Shown here: positions 1 through 7,349 of the stretch, piece after piece | Layout of the letters: the number at the start of each line of letters is the position of its first letter | Position numbering within the stretch: position 1 is the stretch's first letter | Source: Streptomyces sp. NBC_01268 | GTDB taxonomy: Bacteria > Actinomycetota > Actinomycetes > Streptomycetales > Streptomycetaceae | Reading direction: 5' to 3' | DNA length: 64,000 nucleotides | NCBI RefSeq assembly: GCF_036240795.1 | Contig: NZ_CP108454.1 | Span: 6,942,001 to 7,006,000 of the forward strand | Position numbers and translations under genes: made by a program | The notes under the pieces: model-generated | What the model was told of the DNA's origin: nothing | The model's input: only the letters and a program-made list of their open reading frames with translations | Databases searched by the model: none

Positions 1-638
1 GGCTCGGCGAAGTCGAAGTAGTCGGCGAACTTCGCGCCCGCCTCCTCGCTCCCCTCCCGCACCTTGGCGACGAGCCGGCCCCGGCCCCACATCCGCTCGC
101 GCAGCTCGCCGATCAGGTCGGCGTCCTCGGAGAACCGCTCGGTGAGGATCGCCCGCGCGCCCTCCAGGGCCGCCGCCGGGTCGGCGACGCCCTTGTCCGC
201 GTCGACGAACGCGGCGGCCGCCGCGAGCGGATCCACCGACGGGTCGCCGAGCAGCCCCTCGGCGAGCGGCACCAGACCGGCCTCGCGGGCGATCTGCGCC
301 TTGGTCCGCCGCTTCGGCTTGAACGGCAGGTAGATGTCCTCCAGCCGCGCCTTGGTGTCGGCGGCCAGGAGCCGCGCTTCCAGCTCCGGGGTGAGCTTGC
401 CCTGCTCCCGTACGGAGTCGAGGACGGCGGAGCGCCGGTCCTCCAGCTCGCGCAGGTACCGCAGCCGCTCCTCCAGGGTGCGCAGCTGCGCGTCGTCGAG
501 CATCTCGGTCGCTTCCTTGCGGTAGCGCGCGATGAACGGCACGGTCGAACCGCCGTCCAGTAGTTCGACGGCCGCCTTCACCTGTCGCTCGCGTACGCCG
601 AGCTCCTCGGCGATCCTTGCCTCGATGGACGTCGTCAC
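1..638 (-). CDS. tex: Tex-family transcription accessory / RNA-binding protein (N-terminal part)
   Basis: Read on the minus strand from a GTG at 638, the frame stays open to the left edge, so only about 212 N-terminal residues are present. They match the Tex N-terminal helical region: an opening helix with ARIAEELGVRERQV, then VPFIARYRKEATEMLDD, RYLRELEDRR and DIYLPFKPKRRTKAQIA, which are family-typical. Tex is a cytoplasmic nucleic-acid-binding protein of roughly 780 residues whose C-terminal YqgF-like, HhH and S1 domains lie outside this window. The start is inferred from homology and frame; a weak GG-rich site precedes it. The gene lies 127 bp downstream of the next minus-strand gene and could be co-transcribed with it. 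Confidence 0.9.
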   Translation of the reverse strand, partial: MTTSIEARIAEELGVRERQVKAAVELLDGGSTVPFIARYRKEATEMLDDAQLRTLEERLRYLRELEDRRSAVLDSVREQGKLTPELEARLLAADTKARLEDIYLPFKPKRRTKAQIAREAGLVPLAEGLLGDPSVDPLAAAAAFVDADKGVADPAAALEGARAILTERFSEDADLIGELRERMWGRGRLVAKVREGSEEAGAKFADYFDFAE

Positions 639-724
639 GATGTCCGACCCGCCTTCTCGTGCCTCTGGGTTGCGCATGCATTCTGCCCCGTCGCTCACCC
701 GTACGCGGCAACCGACCCGCCCCG

Positions 725-760
725 GCCGGTGTCGGCCGGTGTCGGCCGGTGTCGACCGGG
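725..760. repeat. 10-bp tandem repeat GTCGGCCGGT
   Basis: Two exact GTCGGCCGGT units at 731-750 are flanked by partial units, just after the stop of the SCO6745-like gene and before tex. No terminator-like hairpin with a T-tract is evident. Probably a replication-slippage product of no known role. Confidence 0.6.
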
Positions 761-765
761 GCCGG

Positions 766-1629
766 TCAGGCCTTTCCGGTCAGGTCGGCAGGGAACGCGC
801 CGGCGCCCGCCGCCACCACCAGGAAGCCCTTCGCCAGTTCGGTGAGCCGGGCCACCCCGTCCGCGCCCAGGCGCTCGTACGGGGCCGCGTCCAGGCGGTC
901 CGTCTCGTCCTCCAGGGCCTCGCGCAGCGCCACGCCCGCGCCGGTGAGCCCGCCCTCGGCGTCGAGCAGCCCGCGCTCGCGCAGCCGCTCCACGGCCGCG
1001 TCCCAGTCGGCGCGGCGCCAGCCCCGGGTGCCGAGGATCCAGCGGGGGCTCATGCCCTTGCCGGTGGCGGTGTGGCTGACGAGCGCCTCCACCGGGTCGA
1101 GCCCGGCGGACAGCAGGGCCGTCAGGTGCCCGTCGCCGCGGTGCTCGCGCAGCAGCGTCGACGCGTGCCACAGGCGCAGGTGCGGGGCGTCCGGGACGGG
1201 CAGGTCGGCGTTGCCGGAGTACAGCGGGCGGGCGTGCCGGGTGCAGCCCTCGGCGGCACGCAGCGCGAGCTCGGCCGCCTCGGCCATCTCCGGGGAGGCG
1301 AGGGCCTCGGCGCCGAGCAGCCGGTTCAGGGTGGTGTCCATCGCCCGCAGCCGGGCGTCGAGCACGGCGGCGGGGGAGGCGGACTCCCAGACGCCCGGCA
1401 GATGCAGGGCGAGCAGCTCGTGGTGGTAGTTGTAGAAGGTCGCGGCGACGGTCCCGGCCCCCACGGCGCCGAGCGGGGCACTGCGCGCGGCCAGCCGCAT
1501 CGCGGTCGCGTCCTCGATGCCGAGCTCCTTGAACTCCCTGTCCAGGTCGGGCGAGAAGAACAGCGTCGCGTGCAGCAGGTTCATCGGGTGGGCGCAGCGG
1601 CGGCCCGCGCGGGGCGGCAGGTTCGTCAT
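766..1629 (-). CDS. SCO6745-family protein (helical/winged-helix-like, function unknown)
   Basis: A 287-residue protein starting MTNLPPRAGRRC at ATG 1629, with AAGG about 8 nt upstream. It opens with the R-A-G-R-R-C / NLLHATLFFSPD segment and continues with VAATFYNYHHELLALHLPGV and RLGADGVARLTELA. From memory these are typical of the actinobacterial SCO6745 family, which is often annotated as hypothetical or MarR-like. No catalytic motif or membrane helix is visible, and the C-terminal third looks like a small helical bundle. The start codon lies very near a TACCG/CGGTA palindrome (1645-1656), suggesting a repressor site on a short-leader promoter. Family assignment is likely, function unknown. 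Confidence 0.75.
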   Translation of the reverse strand: MTNLPPRAGRRCAHPMNLLHATLFFSPDLDREFKELGIEDATAMRLAARSAPLGAVGAGTVAATFYNYHHELLALHLPGVWESASPAAVLDARLRAMDTTLNRLLGAEALASPEMAEAAELALRAAEGCTRHARPLYSGNADLPVPDAPHLRLWHASTLLREHRGDGHLTALLSAGLDPVEALVSHTATGKGMSPRWILGTRGWRRADWDAAVERLRERGLLDAEGGLTGAGVALREALEDETDRLDAAPYERLGADGVARLTELAKGFLVVAAGAGAFPADLTGKA

Positions 1630-1644
1630 GCCGCGCACCTTACC

Positions 1645-1656
1645 TACCGGTCGGTA
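1645..1656. promoter_or_regulatory. candidate operator TACCGGTCGGTA
   Basis: Two 5-bp inverted arms, TACCG and CGGTA, separated by GT, lie 16 bp upstream of the ATG at 1629 in a divergent intergenic region. The form resembles many TetR-family operators. No TetR gene is adjacent, so the binding protein is unknown. Confidence 0.35.
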
Positions 1657-1860
1657 CGGAGGGAACGCCGGGACCGGCCATGGTGTGCGACCCCGGGGCG
1701 CGGGAGTCGGCGCATCCGCCGCCGGGGCGTCGGGCGTCGGGGCGCGCGAGGCCGAGGCGCGGGCCGCCGCGGCGCAGCCGAGGCCGCGGCCCGCCGCGAC
1801 GGCAGGAAAGGTGGGGTATCCGTCATTGCGGCCGTCCCCGGCCGGGCGAAGGATGGGGCC

Positions 1861-2865
1861 ATGCCGCAGCGACCCGTCCTCGTCGTCCTCTTCGACGACG
1901 TGCAGAGCCTCGACGTCACCGGCCCGGTGGAGGTCTTCGCCGGGGCCGGCCGCGCGGCGGGCGTCCCGGACGCCTATCCCGTCCGCACCGCTTCGCTCGA
2001 CGGCGGCCCGGTCCGCACCCACAGCGGGCTGCGGCTGCTCCCCGACACCAGCCTCGCCGAGGCCGTCGCCGAGGGACCCCCGCACACCCTCCTCGTCCCG
2101 GGCGGCGAGGGCACCCGCCACCCGGACCCCGCCCTCGTCGACTGGCTGCGCGCGCACGGCCCGCGGGCCGAGCGGCTGGTCTCCGTGTGCACCGGCGCGC
2201 TGCTGCTCGCCGAGGCGGGGCTGCTCGACGGACACCGGGTCACCACCCACTGGCTCGCCTGCGCGCAGCTCGCCCGCCGCTTCCCCGCCGTCGAGGTGGA
2301 CCCCGACCCGATCTTCGTACGGGACGGCCGGCTCGCCACCTCCGCCGGGGTCACCGCGGGCATCGACCTCGCGCTCGCCCTCGTCGAGGAGGACCTCGGC
2401 CGCGACGCCGCCCTGACCGTCGCCCGCCACCTGGTCGTCTTCCTGCGCAGGCCCGGCAACCAGGCCCAGTTCAGCGCCCAGCTGTCCGCCCAGACCGCCC
2501 GCCGGGAACCGCTGCGCGAGGTCCAGCACTGGATCACCGAGCACCCCGACGACGACCTGTCGGTCGAGGCGCTCGCCGCCCGTGCCCGGCTGTCGCCCCG
2601 TCACTTCGCGCGCGCCTTCCAGGCCGAGACCGGCACGACCCCCGGGCGCTATGTGGACCGCGTACGCCTCGAACACGCCCGCCGGCTCCTGGAGGACACC
2701 GGCCGGGGCGTCGAGGAGGTCTCCCGCGCGGCCGGGTACGGCACCCCCGAGGCCATGCGCCGCGCCTTCCTCAAGACCCTCGGCACCGCCCCGGCGGAGT
2801 ACCGCCGCCGCTTCCACGCCCCGGTCGACCGACCCCGGTCCCGTGACGGGTCCCCGGTCCCGTGA
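1861..2865 (+). CDS. GlxA-type transcriptional regulator (DJ-1/PfpI-like domain plus AraC HTH)
   Basis: A 334-residue cytoplasmic regulator. Residues ~5-170 form a class I glutamine-amidotransferase-like (DJ-1/PfpI) sensor domain: VLVVLFDDVQSLDVTGPVEVF at the start, the nucleophile-elbow-like SVCTGALLLAEAGLLDG, then THWLACAQLARRFP. Residues ~225-320 form the AraC double helix-turn-helix (LSVEALAARARLSPRHFARAF, then RVRLEHARRLLEDT). ATG 1861 follows a purine-rich GGATGGGGCC stretch. The next gene, a stand-alone DJ-1/PfpI protein in the same direction, is the obvious regulatory target; such pairs are common in actinomycetes. The inducer is unknown. Confidence 0.9.
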   Translation: MPQRPVLVVLFDDVQSLDVTGPVEVFAGAGRAAGVPDAYPVRTASLDGGPVRTHSGLRLLPDTSLAEAVAEGPPHTLLVPGGEGTRHPDPALVDWLRAHGPRAERLVSVCTGALLLAEAGLLDGHRVTTHWLACAQLARRFPAVEVDPDPIFVRDGRLATSAGVTAGIDLALALVEEDLGRDAALTVARHLVVFLRRPGNQAQFSAQLSAQTARREPLREVQHWITEHPDDDLSVEALAARARLSPRHFARAFQAETGTTPGRYVDRVRLEHARRLLEDTGRGVEEVSRAAGYGTPEAMRRAFLKTLGTAPAEYRRRFHAPVDRPRSRDGSPVP

Positions 2866-2901
2866 CGGACCCCGGTCCCGTAGCGAACCGGTCCCGTGAC
2901 G
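2835..2901 (+). repeat. four imperfect direct repeats CCGGTCCCGTGACGG
   Basis: Copies begin near 2835, 2854, 2872 and 2888, spaced 16-19 bp, with a decayed fifth copy near 2906. They span the last codons of the GlxA-type regulator and the intergenic gap up to the DJ-1/PfpI gene. Spacing near two helical turns makes an iterated protein-binding array possible; simple slippage is equally possible. Confidence 0.7.
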
Positions 2902-2944
2902 AACTCCTGTCCAGTGAAGAACCCCGCCACCGAAAGGAACCGCC

Positions 2945-3586
2945 GTGCAGATCGCCGTAGTCCTCTACGACCGCTTCACGAGCCTCGACGCCATCGGTCC
3001 CTACGAGCTGCTCGCCCGTCTGCCCGGAGCCGAGACCGTCTTCGTCGCCAAGGAGGCCGGGCCGGTCAGGAACGACCAGGGCAGCCTCGCTCTCGTCGCG
3101 GACAAGGCGCTCGCCGAGGTGCCGCGCCCCGACATCGTCCTGGTGCCGGGCGGCCCCGGCTCCCGCGAGGCCATGCACGACCCGGAGCTCCTCGCCTGGC
3201 TGCGCGCCGCCGACGCGACCAGCACCTGGACGACCTCGGTGTGCACGGGCTCGCTGGTCCTCGCCGGGGCGGGGCTCCTGGAGGGTCGCCGGGCCACCAG
3301 CCACTGGCTCGCCCTCGACGACCTGAAGCCGCTCGGCGCCGAGCCCACCGGCGAGCGGGTGGTCTTCGACGGCAAGTACGTGACGGCCGCCGGGGTCTCC
3401 TCCGGCATCGACATGGCCCTGCACCTGCTCGGCCGGATCGCGGGCGACGCGACCGCCCAGACGATCCAGCTGCTCACCGAGTACGACCCGCAGCCGCCGT
3501 ACGACGCGGGCTCCCCGGAGAAGGCCCCGGCCCCGATCGTCGCCCACTGGCGCGGCCAGGCCGAGAAGGTGCTGGTCCAGGAGTAG
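2945..3586 (+). CDS. DJ-1/PfpI family protein
   Basis: A 213-residue single-domain protein of the DJ-1/PfpI (isonitrile hydratase/ThiJ-like) family. It begins QIAVVLYDRFTSLDAIGPYE and carries the acidic residue/elbow pair seen in the family: a conserved Glu (GPYELL), the elbow Cys in TSVCTGSLVLAGAGLLEG, and TSHWLALDDLKPLG after it. The start is GTG 2945, preceded by GAAAGGA at good spacing. It lies 79 bp downstream of the GlxA-type regulator, with direct repeats between. Possible activities include isonitrile hydratase, glyoxalase III or chaperone; the sequence does not decide. Confidence 0.85.
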   Translation: MQIAVVLYDRFTSLDAIGPYELLARLPGAETVFVAKEAGPVRNDQGSLALVADKALAEVPRPDIVLVPGGPGSREAMHDPELLAWLRAADATSTWTTSVCTGSLVLAGAGLLEGRRATSHWLALDDLKPLGAEPTGERVVFDGKYVTAAGVSSGIDMALHLLGRIAGDATAQTIQLLTEYDPQPPYDAGSPEKAPAPIVAHWRGQAEKVLVQE

Positions 3587-3598
3587 CGGGACGCGGCG

Positions 3599-4342
3599 TC
3601 AGAGTCCGTACGTGAAGCGGGGCGCGCGGCGCTCCAGGAAGGCGGCGACCCCCTCGGCGGTGTCGCCGGTGCCGCGCGCCTGCTCCGTCCAGTGGGCGTC
3701 CCGGTCGGTCCGCCCGTCGGCGAACTCCTTCGCCGCGGCCTGGGTGAGCAGCGAGCGGGAGACGAGGGTCCGGGTGAACTCGGCGACCCGCTTGTCGAGG
3801 GCGCCCACGGGGTGCGCCTCGTCCACGAGGCCGATCCGCAGGGCCCGCTCGGTGTCGATGAACTCGCCGGAGAACAGCAGGTGCTTGGCGGCCGACGGGC
3901 CGACCAGGGCGGCGAGCCGCCGGGTGGAGGAGGACGGGTAGACGATGCCCAGCTTCGCCGGCGTCACCCCGAAGCGGGTGCCCTCCTCGGCGAAGCGCAG
4001 GTCGCAGGCGGCGGCGAGCTGGCTGCCGCCGCCCACGCAGAAGCCGCGGACGGCCGCGAGGGTCGGCTTGGGGAAGGCGGCGAGCGCCTCCTCGGCCCGT
4101 ACCGCGAGCGCCTGCTGCTCGTCGCCCGGCTCGCGCAGCGCGGAGATGTCGGCCCCGGCGCAGAAGGTCTCGCCCTCGCCGGTCAGGACCAGCGCGCGCA
4201 CGGCGGGGTCGGCGGCGAGCGGGGCGAGCAGCTCCGGCAGCGCCCGCCACATCCCGGCGGTCATGGTGTTGCGCTTGGCCGGGTTCGCGATGACGACGGT
4301 GGCGACCTCGTCGGCGACGGTGACGGTCAGCTGGGGCTCCAT
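3599..4342 (-). CDS. enoyl-CoA hydratase/isomerase (crotonase) family protein, atypical active site
   Basis: A 247-residue crotonase-fold protein. The N-terminal half shows AKRNTMTAGMWRAL, GEGETFCAGADIS (CoA/oxyanion loop) and GFCVGGGSQLAAACDLRFAEE; the C-terminal part has GIVYPSSSTRRLAALVG. In classical hydratases the two catalytic glutamates sit in GGGCEL and in the QPE loop. Here the first position is Gln (GGGSQL) and the second segment reads GVTPAKLG with no Glu. Standard water addition is therefore doubtful; an isomerase, hydrolase or decarboxylase-type crotonase is more plausible. It is convergent with the DJ-1/PfpI gene (12 bp apart) and divergent from the anti-sigma-type ATPase gene. 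Confidence 0.85.
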   Translation of the reverse strand: MEPQLTVTVADEVATVVIANPAKRNTMTAGMWRALPELLAPLAADPAVRALVLTGEGETFCAGADISALREPGDEQQALAVRAEEALAAFPKPTLAAVRGFCVGGGSQLAAACDLRFAEEGTRFGVTPAKLGIVYPSSSTRRLAALVGPSAAKHLLFSGEFIDTERALRIGLVDEAHPVGALDKRVAEFTRTLVSRSLLTQAAAKEFADGRTDRDAHWTEQARGTGDTAEGVAAFLERRAPRFTYGL

Positions 4343-4563
4343 GCGCCGGATGCTATCCGGGCGGCAGTATCGTCACACCGGCGCACCCTCCGAAGGTGTC
4401 AGCGGTCGGGTCAAGACCAGTCGCACAACTGACGTTGGCATACTCACCCGATCAGAACCCGGTCGATAGGTGTCGACTTCTGGTCAGTGGCCCGGTGCGT
4501 GCCGGTGGAGTATCAAGACTCGACCTCGTGGCGACAATCGAGCACGAGGGCGGGAGCCGGATG

Positions 4564-5175
4564 ATGGAGAGCCGCGGGAGCGTCCCCGCCCGGCCACCGT
4601 CCTACGAAGGGGTCTGGCGCTTCACCGCTCCCGCGGTCGACGTGTCCGTGCCGCAGGCCCGGCACGCGGTGCGCGACCTCCTGGCCCGCCAGGCCGTACC
4701 GGTCCACGAGGACACCCTCCAGGGGCTGCTCCTCATCGTTTCCGAGCTGGTCACCAACGCGGTCAAGCACGCCGCGCTGCTCTCCCCGGAGATAGCGGTG
4801 GAGGTGGCGATCGGGGCGGAGTGGATCCGGGTGTCCGTCGAGGACAACCACCCCTACCGCCCCAAGGCGCTGGAGGCCGACTGGGGCCAGACCGGCGGCC
4901 GCGGGCTGCTGCTGGTGCGCGAGATCGCCCTGGAGTCGGGCGGTGCCTGCGACGTCGAGCACACCGCGACCGGCGGGAAGATCATCTGGGCCGCGCTGCC
5001 GCTCAACCCGTTCGTGCCCGGCCAGGCGCCGGCGGGGCCGGTGGTGCACGGGATGACGGCGCCGGGCGTGCTGCCCGGCGCCGTCCAGGGGATCCCGGGA
5101 CCCGTTCAGGGAGTCCCGGGCGTCCTCCCGGGGCCCGGGATCACCAGCCCCCGGCCGGACCTGTCAGCTCCCTGA
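4564..5175 (+). CDS. ATP-binding anti-sigma-factor-type regulator (HATPase_c_2, RsbW-like)
   Basis: A roughly 203-residue protein whose residues ~20-150 form a GHKL ATPase fold of the RsbW/SpoIIAB type: the N-box LLLIVSELVTNAVKHAALL, a VEDNHPYRP strand, and the G-box GGRGLLLVREIA. The tail is Gly/Pro-rich (repeated GVPG/GIPG units) and probably disordered. Such proteins in streptomycetes bind sigma factors or antagonists as Ser/Thr kinases; the partner is not encoded nearby. Two ATGs adjoin at 4561 and 4564. I choose 4564 because GGGAG at 4552-4556 gives 7-nt spacing; an in-frame GTG at 4528 is also possible. The 3' end overlaps the convergent idi gene by 35 bp. Confidence 0.85.
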   Translation: MESRGSVPARPPSYEGVWRFTAPAVDVSVPQARHAVRDLLARQAVPVHEDTLQGLLLIVSELVTNAVKHAALLSPEIAVEVAIGAEWIRVSVEDNHPYRPKALEADWGQTGGRGLLLVREIALESGGACDVEHTATGGKIIWAALPLNPFVPGQAPAGPVVHGMTAPGVLPGAVQGIPGPVQGVPGVLPGPGITSPRPDLSAP

Positions 5176-5749
5176 TCGCGGGGCGCGCCGCGTCGAGCAC
5201 CGTCATGAACCAGGCGGAGAACGGCGCGGACGCGTGGCGCTCGGCCAGCTCGGCCGCGGTCACGAAGGCGGTCTCGCCGACCTCCTCGGGATCCGGCCGC
5301 GGTCCGGCCTGCACCAGGCCGACGAAGAGGTGGTTGAACTCCTGCTCCACCAGGCCCGAGGCCGGGTCCGGGTGGTTGTAGCGGACCGTGCCCGCCTCGG
5401 CCATCAGCGAGGGCGAGACGCCCAGCTCCTCGAAGGTGCGCCGGGCGGCCGCCGCGAACGGCGCCTCGCCCGGGTAGGGGTGCCCGCAGCAGGTGTTCGA
5501 CCAGACGCCGGGGGAGTGGTACTTGCCCAGCGCGCGGCGCTGGAGCAGCAGCCGGCCCGACTCGTCGAAGAGGAAGACGGAGAAGGCGCGGTGCAGCTGC
5601 CCCGGCGCCTGGTGCGCGGCCAGCTTCTCCGCCGTGCCGATCGTGACGCCGTCCTCGTCGACCAGTTCGAGCATGATCGACGCGTCGGCCGCGGTCGGCT
5701 GGACACCGTTCGACGCGCTGTGGTCCACGGTGGCTGGTGTGGTCGGCAT
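5141..5749 (-). CDS. idi: isopentenyl-diphosphate delta-isomerase, type I
   Basis: A 202-residue Nudix-fold enzyme interconverting IPP and DMAPP. The catalytic Cys lies in SNTCCGHP (C88) and the acid cluster in GLVEQEFNH (E135/E137); HRAFSVFLF and REALGKYH-like segments also match type I enzymes. ATG 5749 is chosen because AAGG lies 6 nt upstream; upstream in-frame codons lack a site and the extra residues are Arg/Gly-rich. This enzyme balances C5 units for the hopanoid operon at 16.8-26.6 kb and for the geranyl-diphosphate-using 2-MIB operon at 53.4 kb. A strong terminator (5842-5883) separates it from the upstream same-strand gene, so it has its own promoter. Confidence 0.95.
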   Translation of the reverse strand: MPTTPATVDHSASNGVQPTAADASIMLELVDEDGVTIGTAEKLAAHQAPGQLHRAFSVFLFDESGRLLLQRRALGKYHSPGVWSNTCCGHPYPGEAPFAAAARRTFEELGVSPSLMAEAGTVRYNHPDPASGLVEQEFNHLFVGLVQAGPRPDPEEVGETAFVTAAELAERHASAPFSAWFMTVLDAARPAIRELTGPAGGW

Positions 5750-5841
5750 ACCCATCCTTCGCTTCGGTCCTCGCCCTCGCGGGGGCGCCCTCAGTCTGCC
5801 GTACAAAAGCGGCTTGTCCGTACTTCAGAGGCCTGACATGA

Positions 5842-5883
5842 CCGCTCCCGCCGCACCGGAGCGGTCCGGTGCGGCGGGAGCGG
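5842..5883 (-). terminator. long intrinsic hairpin, 19-bp stem
   Basis: A perfect inverted repeat: arms 5842-5860 and 5865-5883 enclose the loop GCGG. It lies 9 bp downstream of the stop of the methyltransferase-acetyltransferase gene and 92 bp upstream of the idi start, on the same strand. No strong U-tract follows, as is common in Streptomyces. Confidence 0.85.
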
Positions 5884-5891
5884 CCGGTGTG

Positions 5892-7178
5892 TCAGACCCC
5901 GAAAGCCGACGGATAGGAGATCGTGCCCCTGGTCACGGCCCCGGAACCGTCGAGATCCAGCGCCATCATGGCCTCGTCGGGAACCTCGAAGGTCGGCCGG
6001 ATTCCGTACTCGGACGCACGTACGAACCCGAATCGCGGGTAGTACTCCGGATGGCCCAGCACCAGCACGAGCCGCTCCCCGCGCAGCCGCGCCGCGTCGA
6101 GCACGGCCCGCACCACGGCCTGTCCGGCACCCGTGCGCTGGTACGCGGGGGCCACCGCGACCGGCGCCAGGGCCGCCGCCGGTACGCCGTCCACCCGGCA
6201 GCGGGTGATCAGCGCGTACGCGGCGACGGTGCCGTCCGGTGCCTCGGCCACGTAGCTCAGTCCGGGCAGCCAGGCCTCCCGGTCCGCGCGCAGGGCGTCG
6301 ACCAGGCCGGCCTCGTCCGGCGTGGGGAAGGCCGCCGCGTTGATCTCCCGTACGCGGGGGACGTCGGCCGCGGTCTCCGTCCGGGTCCGCCACCTCGGGT
6401 CGACGGACCGCAGCACGAACCCGGCGTAGCCGTAGTCGCCGCCCTGCTCGCGGCGCAGCGCGATCTCGGCGCGGGCCCCGGCCACGGCCTCGGCCATGCC
6501 GGGCACCGAGAGGTCCGCCGCGTCGGCGTGCGCGGCGAGCGGACCGTAGTAGGCGTCCCAGTCGCCCTCCGGCTGGAGGTACGTGCCCAGGACGTGGAAG
6601 CCGGCCCCGACGGCCGCCGCGGCGTTCCCGGCGACGGTGCGGAGCCGGTAGTGCTCCTCCCAGAAGGCGCGGGCCGGGTCGCCCGGCTCCTCGGTGGTCC
6701 AGACGCACTCGGTGAGCACCAGGGTGCCTCCGGGGGCGAGGAGCCGGCGCCACTCGGCGAGCGCCCGGTCGAAGCCGATCACCCAGGCCGAGCTCTCGGC
6801 CCAGACGAGGTCGAAGGAGCCGTCGGGCAGCTCCTCCAGCGCGCCCATGTCGGCGCGCAGGGTGTGGATCCGCGCGTCGAGACCGCGGGCGGCTGCCGTG
6901 CGGCGCAGCTCGGCCAGGAACGGCTCGTGCAGGTCGACGGCGGTCACCTCGGCCCCCGCCTCCGCGGCGAGCAGCAGCGCGGAGCGGCCCGGGCCGCAGC
7001 CCAGGTCGAGCACGCGCGGGCGCTCGGGCAGCGGGCCGGCCAGGGAGAGCAGGTGACGGGTGGTGGTGTCGGAGCCCGGGCCCTGCCGCGGCAGACCGTG
7101 GTGCAGGGCGAAGAAGGCGTCGTGAAGGACGTCACCGGAGTCGGTGGTGCCGGTGGTGTCGCTGATGTTGTCGGACAA
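5892..7178 (-). CDS. fused SAM-dependent methyltransferase and GNAT acetyltransferase
   Basis: A ~428-residue two-domain protein. Residues ~20-260 form a class I methyltransferase: motif I VLDLGCGPGRSALLL near residue 57, a VDLH acidic loop, then DLVWAESSAWVIGFDRAL and GGTLVLTE. Residues ~275-428 form a GNAT acetyltransferase with VAPAYQRTGAGQAVVRAVLD (acetyl-CoA loop), LVLVLGHPEYYPRFGF and RPTFEVPDEAMMAL. The second half alone resembles stand-alone N-acetyltransferases. I choose TTG 7178 (LSDNIS...) with AAGGG 10 nt upstream; an upstream in-frame GTG at 7271 lies inside a short leader ORF in another frame. Substrates are unknown. The two domains may act sequentially on one small molecule. 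Confidence 0.8.
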   Translation of the reverse strand: MSDNISDTTGTTDSGDVLHDAFFALHHGLPRQGPGSDTTTRHLLSLAGPLPERPRVLDLGCGPGRSALLLAAEAGAEVTAVDLHEPFLAELRRTAAARGLDARIHTLRADMGALEELPDGSFDLVWAESSAWVIGFDRALAEWRRLLAPGGTLVLTECVWTTEEPGDPARAFWEEHYRLRTVAGNAAAAVGAGFHVLGTYLQPEGDWDAYYGPLAAHADAADLSVPGMAEAVAGARAEIALRREQGGDYGYAGFVLRSVDPRWRTRTETAADVPRVREINAAAFPTPDEAGLVDALRADREAWLPGLSYVAEAPDGTVAAYALITRCRVDGVPAAALAPVAVAPAYQRTGAGQAVVRAVLDAARLRGERLVLVLGHPEYYPRFGFVRASEYGIRPTFEVPDEAMMALDLDGSGAVTRGTISYPSAFGV

Positions 7179-7227
7179 CGTAGGGGAACCCTTGTGTGAG
7201 AGGGTCCCGGCCGACGAGGGGATCAGG

Positions 7228-7299
7228 TCAGCCGGAGACCCGGAGGCTGAGGGACGACCGGGCGCTGCCACTGCGGGCAGCCTCCATCGCGACGGTCAT
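7228..7299 (-). CDS. possible 23-aa leader peptide before the methyltransferase-acetyltransferase gene
   Basis: A short frame with a strong ribosome site (AGGAG at 7313-7309, then ATG 7299). It encodes a 23-residue peptide beginning MTVAMEAARSG and ending in SLSLRVSG. The sequence is rich in Ser (5), Arg (3) and Ala, with no run of one codon. Its stop codon sits inside an inverted repeat, TCAGCC...GGCTGA (7228-7250), and the main TTG start is 50 nt further on. This layout suits translational attenuation, but the peptide could also be spurious. Confidence 0.4.
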   Translation of the reverse strand: MTVAMEAARSGSARSSLSLRVSG

Positions 7300-7349
7300 C
7301 AACCTCAGCTCCTCTCCACACTCACGTTCGGACCGCTCCAGGCTAACAG

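Noticed and set aside
532..1860. Upstream extension of the GlxA-type regulator frame to 532
   Set aside because: The extension overlaps tex and the SCO6745-like gene in antisense and is Arg/Gly-rich; the DJ-1-like domain begins right after ATG 1861.
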